Positions 15,663-24,038 of a stretch of 64,000 nt of DNA are shown piece by piece. The notes below the pieces were generated by a model. The model was not told the DNA's origin. It saw only the letters and a program-made list of their open reading frames with translations, and ran no database searches. Source of the DNA: Collimonas sp. OK412 (lineage in GTDB: Bacteria > Pseudomonadota > Gammaproteobacteria > Burkholderiales > Burkholderiaceae_D); assembly GCF_900112135.1 (NCBI RefSeq), contig NZ_FOLC01000001.1, positions 62,001 to 126,000 on the forward strand. Reading direction: 5' to 3'. The stretch's first letter is position 1. Every line of letters begins with the position of its first letter. The position numbers and the translations under genes were made by a program.

Positions 15663-16292
15663 TCAGGCCGGGCGCCGCCTGAACCAGCCGGCAAGCGACA
15701 TGCGGTCGCGCGTCGCGGGCAATACCTCATGCAGCATGTCGGCCGACAGGAACAGCACCAGGCGGCTGCCCAGCGGTGCAATGTCTTCGGTGCATTTCCC
15801 CAGCGGATGCAGGCGCAGGGCGCCGCCTTGTTCCGGCAGCCAGTCCTGGTTCAGGTAAATGACCACCGATACGGTGCGGCAATCGTCGTCGCGAAAGCGG
15901 TCCAGGTGGGCCTGGTAGCCGGCGCCCGGCGCGTAAAACGCGAAATGGCTTTCATATTCGTCCAGCCCCAGGTAGAGCTCGCGGTTTAACGTCATGCGCA
16001 AGTTTTCCATGATCTGCAGGTAGCGGTCGCACGCCGGCGACTGTCCCGCTTGCAGCCAGAGGATGCGATCGCCGCGGATGTCCGCGCGCAGCAATTGCGC
16101 CGCGCCTTTGCCTATGCCGGCCGGATTCAATGCGCCGCTGTCCGCCAGCACGCGGCATTCCGCGGCCAGTTCCAGCGTCAGCTCGGGCGACAGGAAAACA
16201 TTGTGCTGCGACCAGCCGTGTTCGGCCAGGCCATCGGCCATGTGCGGCGGCAGCGCCGCGTTGGAGTGCTCGGGGAAGGCAGGGGACTGCAT
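15663..16292 (-). CDS. 2-oxoglutarate/Fe(II)-dependent dioxygenase (prolyl 4-hydroxylase-like)
   Basis: 209 residues. The double-stranded beta-helix iron site is visible: HLD (His129, Asp131) and LHEVLPATRDRMSLAGWFRRR (His188, with an Arg about 7-9 residues on for 2-oxoglutarate). YQAHLDRFRDDDCRTVSVVIYLNQDW is typical of the prolyl-4-hydroxylase/TPA1 group. The substrate is unknown. It follows piuC on the same strand, but a 152-bp gap with a GC-rich hairpin separates them, so it may have its own promoter. ATG at 16292 is preferred over the GTG at 16301. Confidence 0.85.
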   Translation of the reverse strand: MQSPAFPEHSNAALPPHMADGLAEHGWSQHNVFLSPELTLELAAECRVLADSGALNPAGIGKGAAQLLRADIRGDRILWLQAGQSPACDRYLQIMENLRMTLNRELYLGLDEYESHFAFYAPGAGYQAHLDRFRDDDCRTVSVVIYLNQDWLPEQGGALRLHPLGKCTEDIAPLGSRLVLFLSADMLHEVLPATRDRMSLAGWFRRRPA

Positions 16293-16416
16293 CGCTACCA
16301 CTCTTGGGAAACATGCTTTAACTGCAGATCGTCAATATTCCAGGAGCGCTGTTTCAACGATGCCGCCAAACGAATCCAGACCAGCGGATTGCGGGGCTAA
16401 CCGATCCATCATAACA

Positions 16417-16434
16417 CCGCGGCGGGCGCCGCGG
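16417..16434. terminator. GC-rich hairpin after piuC
   Basis: CCGCGGCG and CGCCGCGG, 8-bp perfect arms with a 2-nt loop, lie 10 bp past the piuC stop. No U tract follows. It may mark the end of the receptor-piuC transcript. Confidence 0.4.
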
Positions 16435-16444
16435 AGACCGGTCC

Positions 16445-17131
16445 TCAGGTCTCGCTCCATTGCCGCATCAGGTTGTGGTAGCAGCCGATCAAGGTGCGGC
16501 GCGCCTGTTCGTCGGCGTTGGTCTGGTTCAGTTTCTGGATGGCGTTGTCCATGTCGAACAGCAGGCTGCGCTGGGCATCGTCGCGCACCAGGCTTTGCAC
16601 CCAGAAGAAACAGGCGCTGCGCACGCCGCGCGTGATCGGGGTGACCTGATGCAGGCTGGTGGCCGGATAAACCACCATGTCGCCGGCCGCCAGTTTGACC
16701 GAGTGCATGCCGTAGCTGTCTTCAATCTGCAGCTCGCCGCCGTCATACGACGCCGGGTCCGACAGGAACAGGGTGGCGGAGATATCGGTGCGCAGCTTGC
16801 GGCCGTCATGCGGATGGATCCGCACGCTGCCGTCGACGTGGGCGCCGAAGGCCATGCCCTCGCCGTAGCGGTTGAACATCGGCGGGTAAACAGTATTCGG
16901 CAGCGCCGCGCTGATAAAGCGCGGGTGGCGCTCCAATGCCTCCAGGATGATCTGCTGGCATTGCAGCGCCACTTCGGAACGTTCGTCGATCTGCTGGTTG
17001 AACTTGACCGCCGCTCCCTGGTAGCCGGCCGTGACGCGGCCATCGATCCATGCCGCGCCGGCCTGGTCCAGCAGCTGGCGCACCGCGTCCAGCTGGCGGG
17101 CGTCGAGTACCTTGGGAATGGCGATCAGCAT
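16445..17131 (-). CDS. piuC: PKHD-type hydroxylase PiuC/YbiX (Fe2+-dependent dioxygenase)
   Basis: 228 residues, full length for the family. Iron ligands are His98 and Asp100 (FGAHVDGSVR) and His161 (SLHQVTPITRGVR), with an Arg about 7-10 residues further for 2-oxoglutarate. FNRYGEGMAFGAHVDGS and LFLSDPASYDGGEL are diagnostic. PiuC is encoded beside catechol-type siderophore receptors in Proteobacteria and is induced by iron limitation; its substrate is not settled. It begins 12 bp after the TonB receptor stop, so the two form an operon. Confidence 0.93.
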   Translation of the reverse strand: MLIAIPKVLDARQLDAVRQLLDQAGAAWIDGRVTAGYQGAAVKFNQQIDERSEVALQCQQIILEALERHPRFISAALPNTVYPPMFNRYGEGMAFGAHVDGSVRIHPHDGRKLRTDISATLFLSDPASYDGGELQIEDSYGMHSVKLAAGDMVVYPATSLHQVTPITRGVRSACFFWVQSLVRDDAQRSLLFDMDNAIQKLNQTNADEQARRTLIGCYHNLMRQWSET

Positions 17132-17143
17132 AGGCTTCTTCTC

Positions 17144-19369
17144 TTACATGCGATAGTTGAGCGACAGCATGGCGGTGCGGCCGCTGCCTGGCACCGAACG
17201 GCCGCCGTCGGACTGGATCAGCGCATCGTAATACATCTTGTTGGCCAGGTTGAACAGATTCAGGCGGATGTCGTATTTCGGTTGCGTATACGCCACCGTT
17301 GCGTCCCAGCGCGTATAGCCGCCGACCTGCACGGTGTTGGTGGGGTTGGCGTAGCGTTCCGACATGTAAGTGGCGCCGCCGCCGATTTCCCAGTGCGGCG
17401 CGACCTTGTAGGTAGACCAGGTGGTCAGCGTATTCTTCGGCGTGTTGACCGGGATCTTGCCCAGCGTGCCGTCGAGCGCGGAAGACTGGATCACCTTGGC
17501 GTTCAGGTAGGTATAGCCGAGCGCGACTTGCCAGTCCTTGGTGATGTTGCCGACCGCGCCGGCACGGGCGCCGTTGACCCTGACCGTGCCGTCCAGCTCA
17601 TACACGCCGGTGCTGATCTGGCTGCGCGCGTTTTCCTTCTTGATCTGGAAGATGGCCGAGTTGAGCGACAGCCTGCCGTTGGCCAGGTCCCATTTGCCGC
17701 CCAGTTCGTAGGAGCGGTTCTTTTCCGGGTCGAGGTTTTGCTGGCCGCTGGTGCCGGTCAGCTGTTCCAGCGACGGGTTGAACGAGGTGCCGTAGGACAG
17801 GTAGTACGATTGCTCTGCGCTTGGCTGCCAGATGCCGCCCAGGCGCACGCTGGTGAAGTTGACGGTCTGCTGGGCCGAGGCGAGGGTGGTGTTCTTGGCG
17901 GCAGCCGGGGCATTGGTCACGTTCAGCGAATTGGTGATGCTGGCGATGTAGCGGTCGAAGCGCAGGCCGCCGACCAGCTTGAACTGGTCGTTGAGCGTCA
18001 CGGTGTCGTTGAGATAGGCGGCGATGGTATTGGCGGAGCCGCCGGCGCGGTTGCCTGCCTGGCTGGCGACACTGCTGCCGGCTGTGCTGTAGCCTGGATT
18101 GACCAGCGGCACGCAGTCGTTATAACCGGCGACCGTCGAGGTCGGATTCAAGGCCTTGCCGTTGCAGCTGCCGTTGCGGTAGTAGCCCTGGTTGTCGTAG
18201 CCGTCATGGCCGAGCTCGAAGCCGGCCAGCAGCTCATGCTTGATGCTGCCGGTGCTGAGTTTGGCCGACAGTTCGGTCTGGTTGAAAATCGAATAGTCGC
18301 GAATGTCGCGGTCATGGCTCTGGCTGCGGACATACAGGCTGCTCAGGGGCAGCGCGCTGACTGCCGACGGCGTCAGCGCCGTAAAGCCGGCGGCGGAAAC
18401 CGTGCCGATGGTGTTCGGCGCGGTTTCGACCGCGCTGGTGCGTACGTAATTGAATTGCGTCTGGTTGCGCAGCACGATGTCGGGCGTGATCTTGTGGCGC
18501 ACGGTGGCGTTCAGCGACGCCACGTCCTGGTTGGTATGGTCGCTGTTGAGGCCGTAGGCGGTATTGCGGTCGACCGGCGCCGGATGGCCGTTGAGCGGCG
18601 GCAGGCCGTAGTCGGGCATGTCGTGGTTGTGCTGGACCAGGGCCGACAGGGTGATTTCGGTCGGGGTGCCGATGCCGAACACGTAAGAACCGGCCAGGCC
18701 GAAATCCTGGACATCGGTCTGGTCGCGCGTGGTGGCCTTGCCGTTTTGCGCCATTGCAGACAGGCGGAGCGCCGACGTATCCGACAGCGGATGGTTGTAG
18801 TCAGCGGTGGTGCGGACCAGGCCGTTGGTGGTGGCCGCCGCCGAGACTTCAGTGGAGGCGTGCAGATTGGCTTTTTTTGTCACCTGGTTGATCACGCCGC
18901 CGGTGGAGCCGCGGCCGAACAGCATCGACGACGGGCCCATCAGCACTTCGACCTGGTCGATGGCGAAAGTGTCGCGATAATACTGGCCGCGATCGCGGAA
19001 GCCGTCCAGGTAGATGTCGGTGCGCGCGGAAAAGCCGTTCAGGTTGATATTGTTGCCGATCTGGCCGCCTTCGGCGCCGCCCAGGGTGATGCCGGCCACG
19101 TTGCGCAGGGCGTCGGCCAGCGAAGTCGCGCCTTGCGACTGCATCAGCGCCTTGTTCACCACTACCACCGATTGCGGCACGTCATGCAGGTCGGCCGCCA
19201 ATTTCGTGAGGGAAGTCGCGTTGGCGTTGAAATCGCCGCGGCTGCCTGCTACCACCACTTCCTGCAAGCTGGTCTCTGATTTCGGGGCGGGGGTTTGTTG
19301 TGCGTACAAGGGCAGGGGAGCGGCGAACACTGCGACCAGGGCAGCGGCAATCGGGTTAAGGCGGATCAT
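17144..19369 (-). CDS. fiu: TonB-dependent catecholate siderophore receptor (Fiu/PiuA-like)
   Basis: 741 residues. A signal peptide (about 1-23) is followed by the plug domain (TSLQEVVVAGSRGDFNANATSLTKLAADLHDVPQSVVVVNKALMQSQGATSLADALRNVAGIT and QVEVLMGPSSMLFGRGSTGGVINQVTKK) and a 22-strand barrel ending in the aromatic TAMLSLNYRM. Pairing with piuC points to the Fiu/PiuA subgroup, which takes up monocatechol-iron and is used by siderophore-antibiotic conjugates. The ATG at 19369 begins the signal peptide; the frame is open to 19465 without homology. A possible Fur box lies about 120 bp upstream. Confidence 0.92.
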   Translation of the reverse strand: MIRLNPIAAALVAVFAAPLPLYAQQTPAPKSETSLQEVVVAGSRGDFNANATSLTKLAADLHDVPQSVVVVNKALMQSQGATSLADALRNVAGITLGGAEGGQIGNNINLNGFSARTDIYLDGFRDRGQYYRDTFAIDQVEVLMGPSSMLFGRGSTGGVINQVTKKANLHASTEVSAAATTNGLVRTTADYNHPLSDTSALRLSAMAQNGKATTRDQTDVQDFGLAGSYVFGIGTPTEITLSALVQHNHDMPDYGLPPLNGHPAPVDRNTAYGLNSDHTNQDVASLNATVRHKITPDIVLRNQTQFNYVRTSAVETAPNTIGTVSAAGFTALTPSAVSALPLSSLYVRSQSHDRDIRDYSIFNQTELSAKLSTGSIKHELLAGFELGHDGYDNQGYYRNGSCNGKALNPTSTVAGYNDCVPLVNPGYSTAGSSVASQAGNRAGGSANTIAAYLNDTVTLNDQFKLVGGLRFDRYIASITNSLNVTNAPAAAKNTTLASAQQTVNFTSVRLGGIWQPSAEQSYYLSYGTSFNPSLEQLTGTSGQQNLDPEKNRSYELGGKWDLANGRLSLNSAIFQIKKENARSQISTGVYELDGTVRVNGARAGAVGNITKDWQVALGYTYLNAKVIQSSALDGTLGKIPVNTPKNTLTTWSTYKVAPHWEIGGGATYMSERYANPTNTVQVGGYTRWDATVAYTQPKYDIRLNLFNLANKMYYDALIQSDGGRSVPGSGRTAMLSLNYRM

Positions 19370-19804
19370 TGTTTTAGTTATCAAAGGTTTGGCTTCAGGA
19401 AAGAAGCAGAAATTTTGGCTGGCTAATACGGCTATCCCCGTTTTGCTGGCTTTCAGGTATTGCAAATATTACAAATCAGGTACTGCAAATGAGAGTGATT
19501 ATGTAATCGATTCTTATTTAGAGTTAATTGGCGACGCAATTATAAATGAGTCCTAACGTAAATTAATAGTCGGGAATTGTAAGAAGCACTTTATAGCAAC
19601 AGTTTTCCGGCTCTTCCATTGTTCTTTTAAGGGATATATCAAGGCGCCAATTATTGATGTGAGATCAAATATCATTTGAGCATATATGTATTTTTCACAA
19701 TAAAAAATGCGTGCACAGTACGTCTTTCGCTAACCGGCGTAAATGTCGGCCGTTATGCCCGCGTCATACCAGCCGACTCGCACTGTCTCTTTCAAAGGAA
19801 TTCC
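19370..19804. other. 435-bp divergent intergenic region, AT-rich
   Basis: This gap separates the siderophore receptor (leftward) from the aldo/keto reductase pair (rightward). It holds a candidate Fur box at 19488-19508 and a small palindrome TCAAATATCATTTGA at 19665-19679. GC content is well below the window average. No ORF or RNA gene was recognised. Confidence 0.5.
19488..19508. promoter_or_regulatory. Candidate Fur box upstream of the siderophore receptor
   Basis: Read on the minus strand the site contains CATAATCACTCTCATT, which matches 10 of 13 positions of the GATAATCATTATC half of the Fur consensus and the common CTCATT ending. It lies about 120 bp before the receptor ATG. The match is partial. 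Confidence 0.45.
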
Positions 19805-20614
19805 ATGACTACCAGCATCCCCAACATCGGCCTCGGCACTTTCCGTCTGCAAGGCCAGGTGGTGATCGACTCGGTCCGCACCGGCATCGAAGTCGGTTAT
19901 CGCCATATCGATACCGCGCAGATCTACGGCAACGAGGCCGAAGTCGGCCAGGCGATCGCCGCCAGCGGCATCGCCCGCGACGAACTGTTCGTCACCACCA
20001 AGATCTGGATCGACAACCTGGCGCCCGGCAAGCTGATCCCGAGCCTGAAGGAAAGCCTGCGCAAGCTGCGCCTGAAGCAGCTGGACCTGACCTTGATCCA
20101 CTGGCCGTCGCCGAAGGATGCGATCCCGGTCGCGGACTACATGGCGGCCCTGGCCGAAGCCAAGGCGGCGGGCCTGACCAGGCTGACCGGCGTTTCCAAT
20201 TTCACCAATGCCCAGCTGGCGCAGGCCATTGCAGCCGTCGGCGCCGCCGAGATCGCGACCCAGCAGGTCGAGATCCATCCGTTCCTGCAAAACCGCAAGG
20301 TGGCGGAATTTGCCCGCAGCCAGGGCATCCATGTCACGGCTTACATGCCGCTGGCGTATGGCAAGGTGATGCAGGAACCGGTGATTGTCCGCATCGCCGA
20401 GCGGCACCGGGTCAATCCGGCGCAGATCGCGCTGGCCTGGGCTTTGCAGCAGGGTTTTGCCGTGATCCCGTCGTCGACCAAGCGCGCCAACCTGGAACAC
20501 AACCTGAAGCTGCAAGGCATCGTGCTGTCGGCGGACGACATGGCGCAGATCGCCACGCTGGAACGCAACGAACGCCTGGCCAATCCGGAAGGCCTGGCTC
20601 CTGCCTGGGATTGA
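19805..20614 (+). CDS. dkgB: Aldo/keto reductase, DkgB-like
   Basis: 269 residues from the ATG preceded by AAAGGAATTCC. The catalytic tetrad of the AKR family is present: Asp and Tyr in [15 protein letters not shown], Lys in VTTKIWIDN, and His in [17 protein letters not shown] contacts [12 protein letters not shown] lie near the C-terminus. Length and the LGTFRLQG opening match 2,5-diketo-D-gluconate reductase B, which also reduces methylglyoxal and other aldehydes. A second AKR gene follows after 127 bp. The open frame extends back to 19676 but without homology. Confidence 0.87.
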   Translation: MTTSIPNIGLGTFRLQGQVVIDSVRTGIEVGYRHIDTAQIYGNEAEVGQAIAASGIARDELFVTTKIWIDNLAPGKLIPSLKESLRKLRLKQLDLTLIHWPSPKDAIPVADYMAALAEAKAAGLTRLTGVSNFTNAQLAQAIAAVGAAEIATQQVEIHPFLQNRKVAEFARSQGIHVTAYMPLAYGKVMQEPVIVRIAERHRVNPAQIALAWALQQGFAVIPSSTKRANLEHNLKLQGIVLSADDMAQIATLERNERLANPEGLAPAWD

Positions 20615-20642
20615 ATCATGTCATCTGCCCTGTCTGCATTGG

Positions 20643-20667
20643 GCGCCGGCGGTTTCAGTGCCGGCGC
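20643..20667. terminator. Inverted repeat between the two aldo/keto reductase genes
   Basis: GCGCCGGC and GCCGGCGC, 8-bp perfect arms around a 9-nt loop, lie about 30 bp past the dkgB-like stop. No U tract follows, so it is at best a partial terminator. Confidence 0.3.
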
Positions 20668-20741
20668 AATGGCTTGATCGATCAGCTGGCGGCGAAGCAG
20701 GCCGCCAAAGCCGCAACTGTTTAATCTACGAAGGAAATATC

Positions 20742-21740
20742 ATGCGTATCAATTTACCCGGCAAAGTCGGATTCGGCACCGCTCCTTTAGGCAACATGTT
20801 CCGCGATATCCCGGCGCAGGAAGCGCTGGATACGGTAGAAGCGGCGTGGCAGAACGGCATCCGTTATTTCGACGCTGCGCCTTTTTACGGCGCCGGCCTG
20901 GCCGAACTGCGCCTGGGCGAGGCGCTGGCTGTTCGTCCGCGTGAGGAATATGCGCTGAGCACCAAGGTCGGCCGCCTGATCCTGGATGAAATCGAAGACA
21001 CCGGCTCGCGCGACATGGGCGAGAAGGGCGGCCTGTTCGTGCACGGCTTGCCAAACAAGGTGGTCTACGATTACAGCGCCGACGGCACCCTGCGCTCCAT
21101 CGAAGACAGCCTGAAGCGCTTGCGCACCGACCGCATCGACTATGTGTGGATCCACGACATCGCCCAGGATTTCCATGGCGAGAACTGGCTTGAAGTATTT
21201 GGCATCGCCATGAACGGCGCGGCCAAGGCGCTGACGCGTTTGCGCGAAGAAGGCGTGATCAGGGGCTGGGGCCTGGGCGTGAACAAGGTTGAACCTTGCA
21301 TGCTGACCTTGCAGCAGGCCGATCCCGACGGTTTCCTGCTGGCCGGCCGCTATACCTTGCTTGACCACCAGCATGCGCTGGAGCAGCTGATGCCTGCCTG
21401 CACACAGCGCGGGGCCGGGATTGTCGTCGGCGGACCGTACAACTCCGGCATCCTGGCCGGCGGCGAGCACTTTGAGTATCAAAAGGCGACGCCGGAAATG
21501 ATCAAGCGAGTCCAGCATCTGCAGGCTATCGCCGCGCAATACAAGGTCGACATCAAGGCCGCGGCCCTGCAATTCTCGCTAGCCCATCCGGCGGTGGCGG
21601 CGGTGATTCCTGGCGCCAGCCGTCCCGAACGCATCGCGGAAAACCTGGCGCTGGCGGCAGCGCCCGTTCCTGCCGAATTCTGGCTGGCGCTGCGCGAGCA
21701 AGGGCTGGTTGCAGCCAATGCGCCGCTGCCAGGCATCTGA
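20742..21740 (+). CDS. Aldo/keto reductase (D-threo-aldose/pyridoxal dehydrogenase-like)
   Basis: 332 residues from the ATG preceded by GAAGGAAATATC. The tetrad is visible: Asp and Tyr in RYFDAAPFYGAGLAELRLGEAL, Lys in STKVGRL, His in YVWIHDI. VIPGASRPERIAENLAL is the cofactor-binding end. This subgroup (COG0667, AKR15-like) includes D-threo-aldose 1-dehydrogenase, L-fucose dehydrogenase and pyridoxal 4-dehydrogenase, all oxidising a sugar or pyridoxal lactol. The substrate cannot be fixed. It ends 31 bp from the convergent eutC gene. Confidence 0.85.
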   Translation: MRINLPGKVGFGTAPLGNMFRDIPAQEALDTVEAAWQNGIRYFDAAPFYGAGLAELRLGEALAVRPREEYALSTKVGRLILDEIEDTGSRDMGEKGGLFVHGLPNKVVYDYSADGTLRSIEDSLKRLRTDRIDYVWIHDIAQDFHGENWLEVFGIAMNGAAKALTRLREEGVIRGWGLGVNKVEPCMLTLQQADPDGFLLAGRYTLLDHQHALEQLMPACTQRGAGIVVGGPYNSGILAGGEHFEYQKATPEMIKRVQHLQAIAAQYKVDIKAAALQFSLAHPAVAAVIPGASRPERIAENLALAAAPVPAEFWLALREQGLVAANAPLPGI

Positions 21741-21771
21741 TTTTCAATCAGGAAGATCCGGCGGCCCGGCG

Positions 21772-22578
21772 CTATTCCAGCAGGAAATTGCGTTCGGGCT
21801 GTTGCAGTTTGCCGTGCTCGCTTGCGGTTTCGTCTTTCAATTGCACGCCGGACAATTGGCGCTGGCGCGCTTGCGCCAGCAGGTAGTGCAACTTGTAGGC
21901 CGCTTCCGCATAAGACAAGCCGGCCGGCCTGACGTTGGAAATGCAATTGCGGCTTTCATCGGTCAGGCCGACGCGCGGCGCCCAGGTCAGGTACAGGCCC
22001 ATGCTGTCCGGCGAACTCAGGCCGGGCCGTTCACCGATCAGCACCACTACCATTTTTGCACCCAGCAGCTGGCCCACCTCGTCGCCGATGGCGACCCGTC
22101 CCTGGCGCACGATGGCCAGCGGCGCCAGCGTCCAGTGTTCCGGCTCCAGCCTTTGCTTGAGGGCGCTGAGGAAAGGCAGGGCGTTTTGTTCGATGGCCAG
22201 TGCGGACAGGCCGTCGGCGATGACGATGGCCAGGTCGTAACGGCGCGAGGCGCTGTGCGGCTGGTCAGTCAGCGCACTGCGCGAGGCGGCGTCGAGGCGG
22301 CGCCCCAGGTCCGGGCGCTGCAGATAGATGTCGCGCGTTTCAGCGGCGCTGGACAGGGTAATGCAGATGTCGCCGCTGTTGTTCAAGGCTTGCCTCAGCG
22401 CCTGGGTATCGAGCGCCAGGTGCACGGCATCGCGCGCCCGCGCATGGGCCAGCTGGAACTCCAGCTGCGCCGAAGTGGGCAGGCTGACGCCGCTGCGGCC
22501 CAGGGCGATCCGGGCCGCGGTGAATTGCCGCAGGGCCTGCCAGGGATTGTCTACTACAGTAGGATTCGAATCGCTCAT
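21772..22578 (-). CDS. eutC: Ethanolamine ammonia-lyase small subunit
   Basis: 268 residues, typical for EutC. Family motifs include [41 protein letters not shown] and [24 protein letters not shown]. EutC completes the B12 pocket with EutB; together they split ethanolamine into acetaldehyde and ammonia. The ATG at 22578 is preferred since GAGG lies 7 nt upstream; an ATG two codons earlier has almost no spacing. It follows eutB by 9 bp and ends the operon. No eutA reactivase or microcompartment shell gene is present, as in the short ethanolamine operons of Pseudomonas. Confidence 0.95.
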   Translation of the reverse strand: MSDSNPTVVDNPWQALRQFTAARIALGRSGVSLPTSAQLEFQLAHARARDAVHLALDTQALRQALNNSGDICITLSSAAETRDIYLQRPDLGRRLDAASRSALTDQPHSASRRYDLAIVIADGLSALAIEQNALPFLSALKQRLEPEHWTLAPLAIVRQGRVAIGDEVGQLLGAKMVVVLIGERPGLSSPDSMGLYLTWAPRVGLTDESRNCISNVRPAGLSYAEAAYKLHYLLAQARQRQLSGVQLKDETASEHGKLQQPERNFLLE

Positions 22579-22587
22579 GTGCATGCC

Positions 22588-23991
22588 TCAGGACAAACGC
22601 AGCAGGGCGTGCTGGAACGCCGGCGGCAGTTCGTCGCCCAGTTTGACCTGGCTGTCTTCAGTAAAGATTTTCATGGTTTTCAGCCATGCCTCGAATTCCG
22701 GCGCCGGTTTCAGCCCAAGCACGCGCCGCGCATAGAGCGCGTCATGGAAAGAGGTGGTCTGGTAATTAAGCATGATGTCGTCCGACCCCGGGATGCCCAT
22801 GACGAAGGTGCAGCCGGCGGCGCCGAGCAAGGTCAGCAGGATGTCCATGTCGTTCTGGTCGGCTTCGGCATGGTTGGTGTAGCAGACATCGCAGCCCATC
22901 GGCAGGCCGAGCAGCTTGGCGCAGAAATGGTCTTCCAGGCCGGCGCGGATGATCTGCTTGCCGTCGTACAGGTATTCGGGGCCGATGAAGCCGACCACGG
23001 AATTGACCAGCAGCGGCTTGAACTCGCGCGCCACGGCATAGGCGCGCGCTTCGCAGGTCTGCTGGTCGACGCCGTGATGGGCATTGGCCGACAGCGCACT
23101 GCCCTGGCCGGTCTCGAAATACATGACGTTGTTGCCGACGGTGCCGCGCTGCAGCGACAGCGCCGCATCATGCGCTTCGGCCAGCAGCTTGAGGCTGATG
23201 CCGAAACTCTGGTTGGCGGCTTCGGTGCCGGCAATCGACTGGAACACCAGGTCCACCGGGGCCCCGCGGTTGATCGCCTCTATGGTGTTGGTGACGTGGG
23301 TCAGCACGCAGGATTGGGTAGGTATCTGGTAGCGGTCGATGATGTCGTTGAGCATGCCGACGATCTTGATTACCTGCGGCACATTGTCGGTAGCAGGATT
23401 GATGCCGATGACCGCGTCGCCGCTGCCGTACAGCAGGCCGTCGAGGATGCTGGCGGCGATGCCGGTGGCGTCGTCGGTCGGATGGTTCGGCTGCAGGCGG
23501 GTCGACAGGCTGTGCGGCAGGCCGATGGTGTTGCGGAAGCGCGTCACCACCCGGCATTTTTTCCCGACCAGGATCAGGTCTTGCACACGCATGATCTTGG
23601 ATACCGCGGCCGCCATTTCAGGGGTGATGCCGGGCGCCGCCGCGGCCAGCACGATGTCGTCGACCTGGTCGCTCAGCAGCCAGTTGCGGAAATCGCCCAC
23701 CGTCAAATGCCTGATGGCGGCAAAGGCGGCGGCGTCATGGCGGTCGATGATCAGGCGGCTGATTTCATCCTGTTCATACGGCACCAGCAAGTCGTTCAGG
23801 AAGGTCGACAGCGGCAGCTCGGCCAGCTTCATCTGGGCCGCTACCCTTTCCTCCGCGCTGCCGGCGGCCAGCCCTGCCAGGTAATCGCCGGAGCGGGGCG
23901 GGGTGGCCTTGGCCATCAAGTCTTTCAGGTCGCGGAACAGATAGGTCCTGGCCCCGACGATATGGCTGAACTGATGCGTTCGGTTATTCAC
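22588..23991 (-). CDS. eutB: Ethanolamine ammonia-lyase large subunit
   Basis: 467 residues, close to the usual EutB length. The TIM-barrel sequence is well conserved, for example LQPNHPTDDATGIAASILDGLLYGSGDAVIGINPATDN, FQSIAGTEAANQSFGISL, FETGQGSALSANAHHGVDQQTCEARAY and GLPMGCDVCYTNHAEADQNDMD. It carries the radical chemistry with adenosylcobalamin. A GTG at 23991 is the likely start, because GGAGG lies 10 nt before it and no in-frame ATG fits. The permease gene ends 47 bp upstream, so the genes are cotranscribed. Confidence 0.95.
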   Translation of the reverse strand: MNNRTHQFSHIVGARTYLFRDLKDLMAKATPPRSGDYLAGLAAGSAEERVAAQMKLAELPLSTFLNDLLVPYEQDEISRLIIDRHDAAAFAAIRHLTVGDFRNWLLSDQVDDIVLAAAAPGITPEMAAAVSKIMRVQDLILVGKKCRVVTRFRNTIGLPHSLSTRLQPNHPTDDATGIAASILDGLLYGSGDAVIGINPATDNVPQVIKIVGMLNDIIDRYQIPTQSCVLTHVTNTIEAINRGAPVDLVFQSIAGTEAANQSFGISLKLLAEAHDAALSLQRGTVGNNVMYFETGQGSALSANAHHGVDQQTCEARAYAVAREFKPLLVNSVVGFIGPEYLYDGKQIIRAGLEDHFCAKLLGLPMGCDVCYTNHAEADQNDMDILLTLLGAAGCTFVMGIPGSDDIMLNYQTTSFHDALYARRVLGLKPAPEFEAWLKTMKIFTEDSQVKLGDELPPAFQHALLRLS

Positions 23992-24038
23992 TGACAGCGT
24001 CCTCCAGGCAGATGGCCGCACTGCTTTTTACGCAGCCC

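Noticed and set aside
16460-19279. Plus-strand open frame of 939 codons
   Set aside because: Lies antisense to the TonB receptor and piuC, with biased Val/Gly/Ala/Asp/His composition typical of GC-rich shadow frames and no family motif.
21709-23994. Plus-strand open frame of 761 codons
   Set aside because: Antisense to eutC and eutB, no recognisable domain.
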